In this document: in pieces, positions 7,777 to 16,488 of the stretch
How the letters are laid out: each line of letters starts with the position of its first letter
How positions within the stretch are numbered: position 1 is the first letter of the stretch
Assembly (NCBI GenBank): GCA_016703645.1
Contig: JADJBR010000009.1
Coordinates: forward strand, 301,935 to 365,934
Reading direction: 5' to 3'
Origin: Zoogloea sp.
Lineage (GTDB): Bacteria; Pseudomonadota; Gammaproteobacteria; Burkholderiales; Rhodocyclaceae
DNA: 64,000 bases
Notes under the pieces: model-generated
Seen by the model: only the letters and a program-made list of their open reading frames with translations
What the model was told of the DNA's origin: nothing
The model's database searches: none
Program-made: the position numbers and the translations under genes

Positions 7777-7904
7777 TGAGAGGGTGTGAAGAAATCGTAG
7801 CGAGCGGTTCGAGTTCGCCCGGAGAAGCGCAGCCGTACAAGAGTACGGTGAGCATCGCAGGGGCGAAATCGGGCCGCGCAGTAGATTTATTCACACCCTT
7901 TCAG
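7776..7904. repeat. Palindromic 3'-end repeat, copy A
   Basis: This 129-bp segment is bounded by inverted arms of 21 bp that match at 19 positions (7776-7796 and 7884-7904). A central hairpin, GCCGTAC-loop-GTACGG, is also present. The right arm includes the stop codon of the hemerythrin gene. The same sequence recurs twice at 42720-42972. It encodes no plausible protein. Confidence 0.8.
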
Positions 7905-8500
7905 TCGGCCTTGTAGGGGCCGGCCCCCAGGCCGATGGGCTCGGGGGCGGCGGCCACCAGGCGCGAGAAGATGCGTGCAAAATCCTCCGGGCCATCGGGC
8001 GGACGGGTGCCGCCCATGGGGTCGGGCTTGCCGGCAAAGCCGGCATTCGCAATGGCCCAGTCCTCGGCGGTGAAATACTTGTGCACCAGGGGCAGGATCT
8101 CCCGCTCCTCGCGCATCATGTGCTCCCGATAAAAGGCGGCGAAGGCCTCGAAGGCGGCCACGAAACCCTCGAAGGCGCCGGGCTCGCCGTCGGCATAGCG
8201 CTGCACGGCCACTTCGAGGGCCTTGATGCGGTCGTTGCCGCGGGCATGCTCCTCCTCCAGGGCCGCGATGGCTTCGGCCCCCTCGGCGGTGCGCTGCTTG
8301 AGCAGGGCGAAGATGAACTGGTCTTCCTTGGGGTGGTGACGTTTCTCGGGGTAGGCGTCCAGGTAGTGAACCATGGCCCGCAGCAGGCCCATGTCGGGCT
8401 GCAGGGTGCCGGAGCCGATGTCCCGGAGCATCAGCCGGATGGCATGCAGGATTGCCGCCAGGGACTGATGTTCGTCGATCATGATGCGCAGGGCTTCCAT
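7901..8500 (-). CDS. Hemerythrin HHE-domain protein
   Basis: A 199-residue four-helix hemerythrin-like protein. The ligand-type motifs MIDEHQSL, HYLDAYPEKRHHPKED and the later FYREHMMREEREILP supply the histidine and acidic residues expected for a di-iron site. AAGGAG lies before the ATG. It starts 22 bp after the livF stop on the same strand, so it is the last gene of the liv operon. A role in oxygen or NO sensing/storage linked to the oxygenase pathway upstream is speculation. Its stop codon lies inside palindromic repeat copy A. Confidence 0.85.
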   Translation of the reverse strand: MEALRIMIDEHQSLAAILHAIRLMLRDIGSGTLQPDMGLLRAMVHYLDAYPEKRHHPKEDQFIFALLKQRTAEGAEAIAALEEEHARGNDRIKALEVAVQRYADGEPGAFEGFVAAFEAFAAFYREHMMREEREILPLVHKYFTAEDWAIANAGFAGKPDPMGGTRPPDGPEDFARIFSRLVAAAPEPIGLGAGPYKAD

Positions 8501-8522
8501 TCGTGTGTCTCCTTGATTGCGC

Positions 8523-9284
8523 TCAGGTGGCGAGCATCGCCTGGTGTTTGCTGCCGAGGCCCAGATAGGCGTCGATCACGCGGGGGTCGTCGGCGAGCTG
8601 ATGGGCCGGGCCGTGCATGGCGATCTGGCCGGTCTCAAGCACATAGGCATAGTCGGCCACCTGCAGGGCGGCGCGGGCGTTCTGCTCCACCAGCAGAATC
8701 GACACGCCGCGACGGCGCAGCTCGGCGATGATGCGGAAGATCTCGCGCACGATCAGCGGCGCCAGGCCCAGGCTGGGCTCGTCCAGCATCAGCAGCTTGG
8801 GCTTGGCCATCAGGGCGCGGCCCACCGCCAGCATCTGCCGCTCGCCCCCCGACAGGGTGCCGGCCAGCTGGCTGCGCCGCTCCTTGAGGCGCGGGAACAG
8901 GGTATAGATCTCTTCCATGGTGTTGGCGTGATCGCGCAGGCCGCTGCGGTAGCGCTGGAAGGCGCCGAGCAGCAGGTTGTCCTCCACGCTCATCTCGCTG
9001 AACAGCTCGCGCTTCTCGGGCACCAGGTTCATGCCCCGGGCCACCATGCGCTCCACCTCGGGCACCACCTCGATGCTGCCGTCGAAGGCCACCTGCCCCT
9101 TCGATTCGAGCACCCCCATGATGGCCGACAGCATGGTGGTCTTGCCGGCACCGTTGGGGCCGATCACGGTGACGATCTGGCCCTCGCCCACCGTCAGGCT
9201 GGCATTGCTGAGGGCTTCGACCTTGCCATAGGAGACGCTGAGGTCGCGGATCTCCAGCACGGTGTTGTTCGGATTTGCCACCAC
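8523..9284 (-). CDS. livF: Branched-chain-type ABC transporter ATPase LivF
   Basis: A 253-residue ABC ATPase with Walker A GPNGAGKTT, signature LSGGERQ, Walker B LLMLDEPSLGLAP and H-loop region ILLVEQNA, all in the LivF pattern. Two adjacent GTG codons (9284, 9281) are the possible starts, both inside the 3' end of the upstream livMG gene, which it overlaps by 91 bp in another frame. It forms the second ATPase of the importer encoded by 8523-13369. Linkage to the iac genes suggests uptake of indole-3-acetate or a related aromatic acid, an inference from position and the shared operator. Confidence 0.88.
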   Translation of the reverse strand: MVANPNNTVLEIRDLSVSYGKVEALSNASLTVGEGQIVTVIGPNGAGKTTMLSAIMGVLESKGQVAFDGSIEVVPEVERMVARGMNLVPEKRELFSEMSVEDNLLLGAFQRYRSGLRDHANTMEEIYTLFPRLKERRSQLAGTLSGGERQMLAVGRALMAKPKLLMLDEPSLGLAPLIVREIFRIIAELRRRGVSILLVEQNARAALQVADYAYVLETGQIAMHGPAHQLADDPRVIDAYLGLGSKHQAMLAT

Positions 9285-11083
9285 TCCACCCCTCCCAGAT
9301 AGGCTTCGAGCACTGCCGGATTTTGCTGCACCTCGTCGGGCAGGCCTTCGGCGATCTTCTGGCCGAACTCCATCACCACCACCCTATCCACCAGGTTCAT
9401 CACGAAGTCCATGTCGTGTTCGACGATCAGCGTGGCCAGACCTTCGGCGCGCAGTTTGCGCAGCAGGTCGGCGAGGGCCTGCTTCTCCTTGTGACGCAGG
9501 CCGGCGGCCGGCTCGTCGAGGAGGAGCAGGCAGGGGTCGGCACACAGGGCCCGGGCGATCTCCAGGATGCGCTGCTGGCCCAGGGCCAGGCTGCCCGCCT
9601 CGGCGTGCATGAACTCCCCCAGCCCGACCCGCTCGATCTGCCGGGCGGCCTCCTTGAGCAGGCGTGCCTCCTCGGTGCGGTCCAGGCGCCAGGCCGCCGA
9701 CAGCACGCCCTTGCCACCGCGCAGGTGGGTGCCGATGGCCACGTTCTCGAGCACGCTCATGGTGGGCAGCAGCTTGACGTGCTGGAAGGTACGGCTCATG
9801 CCCATACGCGCGATCTGGCGCGAATCCTTGCCGGCCACCGGCTGACCCAGGAACAGCACCTCGCCGGAAGTCGGCGTATCCACCCCGGAGAGCTGGTTGA
9901 ACATGGTGCTCTTGCCGGCGCCGTTGGGGCCGATCAGGGCCAGGATCTCGCCCGCCTTCACCTGCAGGTTCATGTTGTTGTTGGCCACCAGGCCGCCGAA
10001 CTTGCGGGTCACGTTGCGTGCTTCGAGGATCACCTCGCCGGCCTTCGGCGGGGTGCGGCGGGGCAGCGCTTCGGCGGACGCGTCAATGTGCTTGTGGTCC
10101 ACCCGCACCGGCACCAGCCGGCGCAGCAGCGGCCACAGGCCGCCCCGGGCGCGCTGCAGCACGACGATCATCATCAGACCGAAGACGATCACCTCGAAGT
10201 TGCCCGCCTGACCCAGCAACTTGGGCAGGATGTCCTGCAACCACTGCTTGAGCAGGGTGATCACCCCCGCCCCCACCAGGGCGCCCCAGACATGCCCCGC
10301 ACCGCCGACCACGGCCATGAACAGATACTCGATGCCGATGTGCAGGCCGAAGGGCGTCGGATTGACGAAGCGCTGCATGTGGGCATACAGCCAGCCCGAG
10401 GCACAGGCGTGCAGGGCGGCGATCAGGAAGATCACCATGCGCGAGCGGGAGGTATCCACGCCCATCGCCTCGGCCATCACGATGCCGCCCTTGAGGGCAC
10501 GGATGGCCCGCCCCTCGCGGGAGTCGAGCAGGTTCTGGGTGGTGAGCACCGCCACCAGCACGAAGGCCCAGATCAGGTAGAAGATGCGCTCGCCGGTATC
10601 CAGGCTCAGGCCGAAGAGGCTGATCGGCGGAATGCCGTTGAGGCCGGAATGCCCGCCCAGGCTCTCCGAGGTGCCGAACAGGAAGTACAGGCTCATGCCC
10701 CAGGCCATGGTGCCGAGGGGCAGGAAGTGGCCCAACAGGCGCAGGGTCAGGGAGCCCAGCAGCACGGCCACCACGGTGGTCAGCAGCAGGCCGGCCAGCA
10801 GGGTCAGCCAGGGGGAGGCGCCCACCCAGGCAATCCAGCCCGGCAGGGAAGGCAGGGTGGTGAGGGCCGCGGTGGTGTAGGCGCCAAGGCCCACAAAGGC
10901 CGCCTGACCGAAGCTGGTGAGGCCACCCACCCCGGTGAGCAGCACCAGCCCGAGGGCCACCAGTGCATACAGGCCGATGTAGTTCAGCAGGGTCACCGAG
11001 AAGGGCGACAGGACGACGGGCGCCAGTGCGAGCAGGGCCAGGAAGCCCCCCAGCACCAGGCGCGGCGAGAGCTTGGCGTTCAT
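9194..11083 (-). CDS. LivM-LivG fusion: ABC permease joined to ATPase
   Basis: A 629-residue protein. Residues 1 to about 330 form a LivM-type permease with many hydrophobic segments and the GLTSFGQAAFVGLGAY motif. From about residue 355 comes a LivG ATPase with Walker A GPNGAGKST, signature LALGQQR, Walker B LLLLDEPAAGL and H-loop LIVEHDM. No stop or restart separates them, so permease and ATPase are one chain. The LivG part would normally end near EAYLG; here it runs on about 30 residues across the start of livF. GGAGGAAGAAGA precedes the ATG at 11083, and the start overlaps livH as ATGA (11080-11083). Such fusions are known in some aromatic-acid transport operons. Confidence 0.85.
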   Translation of the reverse strand: MNAKLSPRLVLGGFLALLALAPVVLSPFSVTLLNYIGLYALVALGLVLLTGVGGLTSFGQAAFVGLGAYTTAALTTLPSLPGWIAWVGASPWLTLLAGLLLTTVVAVLLGSLTLRLLGHFLPLGTMAWGMSLYFLFGTSESLGGHSGLNGIPPISLFGLSLDTGERIFYLIWAFVLVAVLTTQNLLDSREGRAIRALKGGIVMAEAMGVDTSRSRMVIFLIAALHACASGWLYAHMQRFVNPTPFGLHIGIEYLFMAVVGGAGHVWGALVGAGVITLLKQWLQDILPKLLGQAGNFEVIVFGLMMIVVLQRARGGLWPLLRRLVPVRVDHKHIDASAEALPRRTPPKAGEVILEARNVTRKFGGLVANNNMNLQVKAGEILALIGPNGAGKSTMFNQLSGVDTPTSGEVLFLGQPVAGKDSRQIARMGMSRTFQHVKLLPTMSVLENVAIGTHLRGGKGVLSAAWRLDRTEEARLLKEAARQIERVGLGEFMHAEAGSLALGQQRILEIARALCADPCLLLLDEPAAGLRHKEKQALADLLRKLRAEGLATLIVEHDMDFVMNLVDRVVVMEFGQKIAEGLPDEVQQNPAVLEAYLGGVEWWQIRTTPCWRSATSASPMARSKPSAMPA

Positions 11084-12117
11084 TCTTCTTCCTCCACATG
11101 GCGGCTGGTCAGGGAGCGCCACAGCAGCACGGGGATGATCAGGGTGAAGACGATGACTTCCTTGTAGGCGCTGGCCCAGAAGGAGGAGAAGGACTCGAGC
11201 TGGCCCACCAGCAGGGCGCCGACGGCCGCCAGCGGATAGCTGGCCAGCCCGCCGATGATGGCGGCCACGAAGCCCTTCAGGGCGATCAGGAAGCCGGTGT
11301 CGTAATAGACGGTGGTGATGGGCGCGATCAGCACCCCCGACAGGGCGCCGATGAAGGCCGCCAGGAAGAAGGTGAGCTTGCCGGCCAGGGCCGGGGAGAT
11401 CCCCATCAGGCGGGCCCCCACCCGGTTCATGGCGGTGGCCCGCAAGGCCTTGCCGTACAGGGTGCGCTCGAAGAACTGGAACAGGGCGACGATCAGCGCC
11501 AGCGACACGGCGACGATGACCAGGGTCTGGCCGGGCACGGTGAGCGGGCCGAGTTCGAGGGAGGCATCCGAGAAGGCCGGTGTGCGCTGACCTTCGGCGC
11601 CGAAGAACAGCAGGCCCAGGCCCACCATGGTCAGGTGCGCCGCCACCGACACGATCAGCAGGATCAGGATGGGCGCCGAGGCGATGGGCTGGTACACCAG
11701 CCGGTACATCTGCGGCCCCATCGGCACCACGACGGCCAGGGCCAGGGCCACCTGGGCCAGCTGCGGCAGGCTTTGGAGGGGCAGCACCGATACCAGCGCG
11801 GCCACCCCCAGGGGGTAGGCAAGGTTCCAGCCGGCCACGCCGAGCAGGCGCCCGGGGCGGCCCGAGCGGAGAGCCGGCACGCCATCCACCACCGTCACCG
11901 CCACCCCGAGGCCGACCAGCAGCCACACGGTGGTCGGCACCACGCCGGCCTGCAGCATGGCCAGGGTCAGGGCACCATAGGCCACGAACTCGCCCTGGGG
12001 AATGAAGATCACCCGGGTGACCGCAAACACCAGCACCAATGCCAAGGCCAGCAATGCGTAGATCGCACCGTTGGTGATGCCGTCCTGCACGAGCATCAAC
12101 GCAATCTGAAATTCCAT
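11080..12117 (-). CDS. livH: Branched-chain-type ABC permease LivH
   Basis: A 345-residue inner-membrane permease with LivH features: N-terminal DGITNGAIYALLALALVLVFAVTRVIFIPQGEF and the C-terminal GFLIALKGFVAAIIGGLASYPLAAVGALLVG stretch. It pairs with the LivM half of the fusion to form the translocation channel. ATG 12117 was chosen (GAGGG six bases upstream). It follows the substrate-binding protein gene after a 106-bp gap holding a strong stem-loop. Confidence 0.88.
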   Translation of the reverse strand: MEFQIALMLVQDGITNGAIYALLALALVLVFAVTRVIFIPQGEFVAYGALTLAMLQAGVVPTTVWLLVGLGVAVTVVDGVPALRSGRPGRLLGVAGWNLAYPLGVAALVSVLPLQSLPQLAQVALALAVVVPMGPQMYRLVYQPIASAPILILLIVSVAAHLTMVGLGLLFFGAEGQRTPAFSDASLELGPLTVPGQTLVIVAVSLALIVALFQFFERTLYGKALRATAMNRVGARLMGISPALAGKLTFFLAAFIGALSGVLIAPITTVYYDTGFLIALKGFVAAIIGGLASYPLAAVGALLVGQLESFSSFWASAYKEVIVFTLIIPVLLWRSLTSRHVEEEE

Positions 12118-12161
12118 GGGGAAACCCTCGTACAAGACACCGCCCGGGGGCGGAAAAGCAG

Positions 12162-12181
12162 GGCGCTCCGGACGGAGCGCC
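12162..12181 (-). promoter_or_regulatory. Intercistronic stem-loop between livK-like gene and livH
   Basis: GGCGCTCC and GGAGCGCC pair perfectly around a GGAC loop, with no U tract on the minus strand. It sits in the 106-bp gap after the binding-protein gene. Such hairpins often stabilise or attenuate mRNA so that the binding protein exceeds the permease; that role is inferred. Confidence 0.5.
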
Positions 12182-12223
12182 AGCCCGCGGAAGCCGGGTT
12201 GCCCCGGCCTCCGCCCATGGGCA

Positions 12224-13369
12224 TCAGGGGATCAGGGTCCACTTGCCGCCGCTGACGGTGATCAGCTCGCGGCCACGCTCGTCAAAGCCGCTGTGGTCAG
12301 CCGGCGACATGTTGTACACACCCTGGGTGGCGGGCATGTCCTTGGTCTGTTCGAGGGCGTCGCGCAGGGCCGAGCGGAAGGCCGGCGTGCCCGGCTTGCC
12401 CTTGGTGGCCGCAACGGGAATGGCCGCCTTGAGCAGCAGGCCGGCATCAAAGACGTTGCCGCCGAAGGTCGCCGGCTTGACGCCGTGGAGCTTCTCGTAG
12501 GCATTCACATAGTCGATGGCGATCTTGCGGGACGGGTGGGCATCGGTCACCTGGTCGAGCACCAGCATCAGGCTGGCGGCGAGCACGGTGCCTTCCACCT
12601 TCTTGCCGCCGAGCTTGAGGAACTCGGGCAGGGCTGCGCCGTGGGTCTGGTAGAACTTGCCCTTGTAGCCCTGATCGTAGAGGGTGATCTGGGGCAGTAC
12701 CGCGGGGGTGCCGGGGGCGGCGATCAAGACCGCGTCGGGCTTGGCCATCAGCAGCTTGAGGCCCTGGGCGGTGACGGAGCTGTCGCTACGCTGGAAGCGC
12801 TCGCTGGCCACCACCTTGATGCCCTTGCGGCCGGCGCTCTCGGTGAACACCTTGGCCCAGTTTTCACCATAGGGGTCGGACGAGCCGATGAAGCCCACCG
12901 TCTTGATGCCATGCTTGGCCATGTGGCCCACCAGGGCATCGGCGATCAGCTGGTCGTTCTGGGTGGTCTTGAAGACCCACTTCTTCTTGTCGTCCATCGG
13001 CAGCACCACGGCGGCGGTGCCGACCGGCGCCAACAGGGGCACGCCGGCCTCGGCGGCAAACTGGATCACGCCCATGGCGTTGGGAGAGCCGGAGGGGCCG
13101 ATGATGGCGTCCACGTTCTCCTCGCTGATCAGTTTCTTGATCGCCACCACCGAGGCGGTGGGGTCACTGCCGTCATCCAGGGGGATGTATTGCACCGTGA
13201 GGTTGCCGACCTTGGTCGGCATCAGGGGGACGGAGTTTTTCTGGGGAATGCCGACCATGGCGATGGGCCCCGTGGAGGACGAAATCACGCCCACCTTGAC
13301 CTGCGCAAAAGCGGCCCCGGAAAACAGGGCACCCATCACTACCGACGCTACGAGACGCTTGAATTTCAT
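12224..13369 (-). CDS. Periplasmic substrate-binding protein of the liv-type transporter
   Basis: A 381-residue Leu/Ile/Val-binding-protein fold (peripla_BP_6). It begins with a clear signal peptide (MKFKRLVASVVMGALFSGAAFA) followed by VKVGVISSSTGPIAMVG. ATG 13369 was chosen because the signal peptide starts there. Members of this family in aromatic-degrading bacteria bind aromatic acids as well as amino acids. Its position between the iac genes and the permease genes, and an operator upstream shared with iacH, suggest an indole-acetate-type ligand. It is the first gene of the transport operon with its own promoter region. Confidence 0.85.
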   Translation of the reverse strand: MKFKRLVASVVMGALFSGAAFAQVKVGVISSSTGPIAMVGIPQKNSVPLMPTKVGNLTVQYIPLDDGSDPTASVVAIKKLISEENVDAIIGPSGSPNAMGVIQFAAEAGVPLLAPVGTAAVVLPMDDKKKWVFKTTQNDQLIADALVGHMAKHGIKTVGFIGSSDPYGENWAKVFTESAGRKGIKVVASERFQRSDSSVTAQGLKLLMAKPDAVLIAAPGTPAVLPQITLYDQGYKGKFYQTHGAALPEFLKLGGKKVEGTVLAASLMLVLDQVTDAHPSRKIAIDYVNAYEKLHGVKPATFGGNVFDAGLLLKAAIPVAATKGKPGTPAFRSALRDALEQTKDMPATQGVYNMSPADHSGFDERGRELITVSGGKWTLIP

Positions 13370-13443
13370 GATGTTCAATCTCCAGTCAAAGAATGGAACG
13401 GCCTGCATCGAGATTTCGTGTGATCCCGCCTGGAAAAACACGA

Positions 13444-13473
13444 TTCACAAATCTATTCACGTGATTTTTCACG
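13444..13473. promoter_or_regulatory. Candidate operator upstream of the transporter operon
   Basis: ATTCACGTGAT (13455-13465) is the reverse complement of the site at 21648-21658 before iacH. Around it, TTCAC occurs at 13444, 13456 and 13468, a 12-bp period. It lies about 75-105 bp upstream of the binding-protein start. Inferred to be bound by the iac regulator, possibly the MarR protein at 5956-6429. Confidence 0.5.
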
Positions 13474-13739
13474 TTTATATCCAAAAATAAAGCCGCTTGC
13501 ACTGCCTGGTTTTGAAGGACGACTTCCGAATGGGTCCATTCGCTGCAGCGCATCACGGACATCATTCAAGAGCATTCTTCATGCCATTTCCGCCTATTTG
13601 GCGGGATTCAGGCGCCGGGGCCATTTGAGGGCCTTGGGTGACTCCGGGAAAAAGCGCCCTTTTCAACGCTGCCATATTGCAGTGCAGTGACCGCCCATTT
13701 CGCACCAATTACGTGCCCAATAGCGGCCCAATCGCGCCC
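13474..13739. other. Intergenic region between the iac operon end and the transporter promoter
   Basis: No coding sequence is supported here. A CCGCC-TATTT-GGCGG hairpin near 13590-13604 could terminate transcription arriving from the tautomerase gene (stop at 13740), but it lacks a good U tract. The remainder shows only AT-rich upstream sequence of the transporter promoter. Confidence 0.5.
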
Positions 13740-14144
13740 TCAACGGCCCATGGCCCGGGCGGTCTTTCCCTCCATGCCGAAATCGGTATTAGCCACATCG
13801 AAGATCATGATGCGTACCGGCGCCGGCGGGATGTCCAGCACCTCGCCGATCACGCCGGTGAGACGCCCGATCAGGACTTCCTTCGCCGCCTCGCCACGCC
13901 CGGCGATCAGGAACACATGGACGGTCGGGCCGCCGGCAGGAACCGGCTCACCGGCCCGCGCGGCGGCCGCCAGGCAGACCCCGCCCACGCTGACATGAGT
14001 CCTGGGCAACTCGATCAGAAAGATCCGGACCGAAGCCTTCGGTGCGGCAATACTGTCCACGACGGCGTCGGTCATGCGCGCCAGCAGCAATTCCTTCTGT
14101 GCGTCGGAATGGCCTTCCAGCAGATAGACATTCAGGTTTGGCAT
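13740..14144 (-). CDS. Fused-dimer 4-oxalocrotonate tautomerase-like protein
   Basis: A 134-residue protein made of two tandem tautomerase domains: PNLNVYLLEGHSDAQKELL and PTVHVFLIAGRGEAAKEVL. Each starts with a proline in the family's Pro-1 position and continues with a VRIFLIELP / VRIMIFDVA strand. The start ATG 14144 places proline directly after methionine, as the catalytic mechanism requires once Met is removed. It ends the iac operon, 66 bp after iacG. A tautomerase acting on a ring-oxidation or catechol-derived intermediate would fit, but no substrate is evident. Confidence 0.75.
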   Translation of the reverse strand: MPNLNVYLLEGHSDAQKELLLARMTDAVVDSIAAPKASVRIFLIELPRTHVSVGGVCLAAAARAGEPVPAGGPTVHVFLIAGRGEAAKEVLIGRLTGVIGEVLDIPPAPVRIMIFDVANTDFGMEGKTARAMGR

Positions 14145-14210
14145 GGCTTCAGCCCAATTGGGTAATGAATGAATCGGCGAATTCAAAAGCAATAACACTG
14201 GACCCGGCAT

Positions 14211-14714
14211 TCACCCGGCCGCACGGCTCTCGTCACCGACCCGGTGGTAATTGCGATTGAAATACACCAGGCCGGGGCGTTGATCGCCCTGACGCATCTG
14301 CTCCACCTCGCAATAGAAGATGCTGTGGGAACCGACGTCGTGGATCTGCGCAATGCGACAGTCGAAGCTCACCAGGGCGTCGTCCAGGGCCGGACTGCCG
14401 GTTGCCAGGGCCTGCCAGCGGGCGCGCTGGAAACGCTCCTCCATGCTCACGTTGCGGTCGGCAAACAGGCCCGACAGATCCTGCTGGTCACCGCCGAGCA
14501 GATTGACGCAGAGCACGCCGTTGGCGGTGAAGAAGCGGTGGGCATAGGACGAACGGTTCATGCACACCAGCAGCATGGGCGGCTGGTCGGTGACGCTGCA
14601 CACCGCCGTGGCGGTGAAGCCGGCCAGCCCGTCGGCGCCGGCGGTGGTGATCACGTTGACGGCGCCAGTGAGCATGGCCATGCCGTTACGGAACTCATGG
14701 GTATCGATCATCAT
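14211..14714 (-). CDS. iacG: Flavin reductase (IacG-like)
   Basis: A 167-residue flavin reductase of the HpaC/ActVB type. It carries [44 protein letters not shown] and the C-terminal [12 protein letters not shown]. It would supply reduced flavin to the flavoprotein monooxygenase-like IacA. Two ATG codons (14714, 14711) follow AAGGAGAG; the second has better spacing. The position after iacF matches known iac cluster order. Confidence 0.8.
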   Translation of the reverse strand: MMIDTHEFRNGMAMLTGAVNVITTAGADGLAGFTATAVCSVTDQPPMLLVCMNRSSYAHRFFTANGVLCVNLLGGDQQDLSGLFADRNVSMEERFQRARWQALATGSPALDDALVSFDCRIAQIHDVGSHSIFYCEVEQMRQGDQRPGLVYFNRNYHRVGDESRAAG

Positions 14715-14737
14715 GTCTCTCCTTGGGGATGATCCGG

Positions 14738-15700
14738 CTAGAGGTCCAGCACCAGGGTATCGCTGAGGGCGCGGGAACAGCACAGGAGGATCTGGTCGTT
14801 GTCGGCCTTCTCCTCGTCGGTCAGGAAGACGTCCCGGTGGTCGGGCGTGCCTTCCAGTACATTGCACAGGCAGGTGCCGCATACGCCTTGCTCGCAGGAC
14901 ACCTTGATCTTGATGCCGACACCGGCCAGGGCGTCGACGATGGTCTGGCCTTCGGCCACATGCACGGTCTTGCCGGATTTCTTCAGGGCCACGTCGAAGG
15001 CCTTGCCGCCCGCACTGGGCGCCTCGACCTGGAAGTACTCCTTGTGGATCTGCCCGGCGGACAGCCCCAGGCGGCCCGCTTCGGCGATGACCCAGTCCAT
15101 GAAGCCGGAGGGGCCGCAGACGTAGAGGTGGGTGCCCGCATCGGCGCCGGTCAGCACTTCGACCAGGTTCAGGCGCTGCTCCACCGCACCGTCGTCGAAG
15201 TGGGTGTGCACCTGGGCGCTGAAAGGCGCCGCCGCGAGCTCATCGAGAAAGGCACAGGACGAACGGGTGCGCCCGCTGTAATGCAGCGCGAAGGGCTTGT
15301 CCTGGGCCGACAGGGTATGTGCCATGGCGATCATGGGCGTCACGCCGATACCGCCGCCCACCAGGATGCTGCGGCGCGCGCCGGCCTCCAGGGGGAAGAG
15401 GTTGCGCGGCACGCCGATCTCCACCACGGAGCCTTCGCTGAGGCGCTCGTGGGCGGCGATGGAGCCACCGCGGGAGTTCGGATCCTTGAGGATGCCCAGG
15501 CGATACACCTGGCGGTCGGCGGGATTGCCGCACAGGGAATACTGGCGCACCAGCCCCTCGCCCAGGTGCAGGTCCACGTGGGCCCCGGCCTCGAAGGGGG
15601 GCAGTTCGCCGCCGTCGGCCAATGCCAGGTCGAGGACAAGGACACCCTGGCCCTGGGACTCCCTGCGGCGTACGACGACCCGGAGCGTTTCTTCAGACAT
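14738..15700 (-). CDS. iacF: Phthalate-dioxygenase-type ferredoxin/flavin reductase (IacF-like)
   Basis: A 320-residue class IA-type oxygenase reductase. It has an FMN-binding barrel ([12 protein letters not shown]), an NAD domain ([27 protein letters not shown]) and a C-terminal plant-type 2Fe-2S domain with CEQGVCGTC plus a later cysteine (LLCC). It passes electrons from NADH to the Rieske dioxygenase encoded just upstream (alpha 16994-18259, beta 16489-16977). ATG 15700 was chosen, where the conserved barrel begins. Confidence 0.85.
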   Translation of the reverse strand: MSEETLRVVVRRRESQGQGVLVLDLALADGGELPPFEAGAHVDLHLGEGLVRQYSLCGNPADRQVYRLGILKDPNSRGGSIAAHERLSEGSVVEIGVPRNLFPLEAGARRSILVGGGIGVTPMIAMAHTLSAQDKPFALHYSGRTRSSCAFLDELAAAPFSAQVHTHFDDGAVEQRLNLVEVLTGADAGTHLYVCGPSGFMDWVIAEAGRLGLSAGQIHKEYFQVEAPSAGGKAFDVALKKSGKTVHVAEGQTIVDALAGVGIKIKVSCEQGVCGTCLCNVLEGTPDHRDVFLTDEEKADNDQILLCCSRALSDTLVLDL

Positions 15701-15737
15701 TCTTGTGTTTTCCCTTCTGTTGGTTTCGCTTCGCCGC

Positions 15738-16478
15738 TCAGCGCATGAAGATGCCGCCATTCACATCCCAGGCTGCACCAGTGGCGAAGTCGGCTTCGAC
15801 GGAGGCCAGCTGCACGACCAGGTTGGCGACGAACTCGGGGTTGCCGAGGCGCTTCACCGGGATCATCTCGATGAGCTTCTCGAGACGCTCGGGGGGCACG
15901 GCGGCACGCACCGAGGGCAGCTCCATGGGGCCCGGGGCGATGGCGTTGACGGTGACACCGGAGGCCGCCAGCTCCCGGGCGAAGATCTTGGTAAGGGTCA
16001 GGATGGCGCCCTTCGACGCGGCGTAGTGAGCGCCGGACGCAGTGCCACCGTTCTGCCCGGCCAGGGAGGCGACGTTGATGAGGCGGCCATAGCCGGCCGC
16101 GCCCATCGCCGCACCAAACACCTGGCAGCCGAGGAAGGTACCGCGCAGGTTGATCGCCAGCACCGTGTCGAATTCTTCCGGGGTGATCTGCATCACCGGT
16201 GTGGTGGGCGTGATGGCGGCGTTGTTGACCGCCACATGCAGCCCGCCCCAGCGCTCGCGCACGGCGGCCAAAACGGCCTCGAAGGCGGCCTTCTGCATCA
16301 CGTCCAGGGCCAGCGGCAGAACCGTGTCGCCGCTCGCATCCAGCTGCGCGGCGGCGGCGCGGGCCATGTCCTCGGTCCGGTCGGTGAGGACCAGCTTGTA
16401 GCCGGCCCCATGCAGGCGCCGGGCGATGATGTTGCCGAGGCCCTGGGCGGCACCGGTGACGAGGGCGACTTGGCTCAT
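15738..16478 (-). CDS. iacE: Short-chain dehydrogenase/reductase (IacE-like)
   Basis: A 246-residue classical SDR with the cofactor motif TGAAQGLG near the N-terminus, NNAA, an active-site region with S and YAASK (AHYAASKGAILTLTK), and the PG motif NAIAPGPM. GAGGAG precedes the ATG at 16478. In iac clusters the SDR at this position is IacE, which acts on an oxidised indole-acetate intermediate. The specific step cannot be read from this sequence. Confidence 0.82.
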   Translation of the reverse strand: MSQVALVTGAAQGLGNIIARRLHGAGYKLVLTDRTEDMARAAAAQLDASGDTVLPLALDVMQKAAFEAVLAAVRERWGGLHVAVNNAAITPTTPVMQITPEEFDTVLAINLRGTFLGCQVFGAAMGAAGYGRLINVASLAGQNGGTASGAHYAASKGAILTLTKIFARELAASGVTVNAIAPGPMELPSVRAAVPPERLEKLIEMIPVKRLGNPEFVANLVVQLASVEADFATGAAWDVNGGIFMR

Positions 16479-16488
16479 GCTGCGCTCC

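Noticed and set aside
7776-7904. Integron attC site
   Set aside because: The palindrome is at gene 3' ends, but I found no R-box (GTTRRRY / RYYYAAC) ends, cassette array or integrase.
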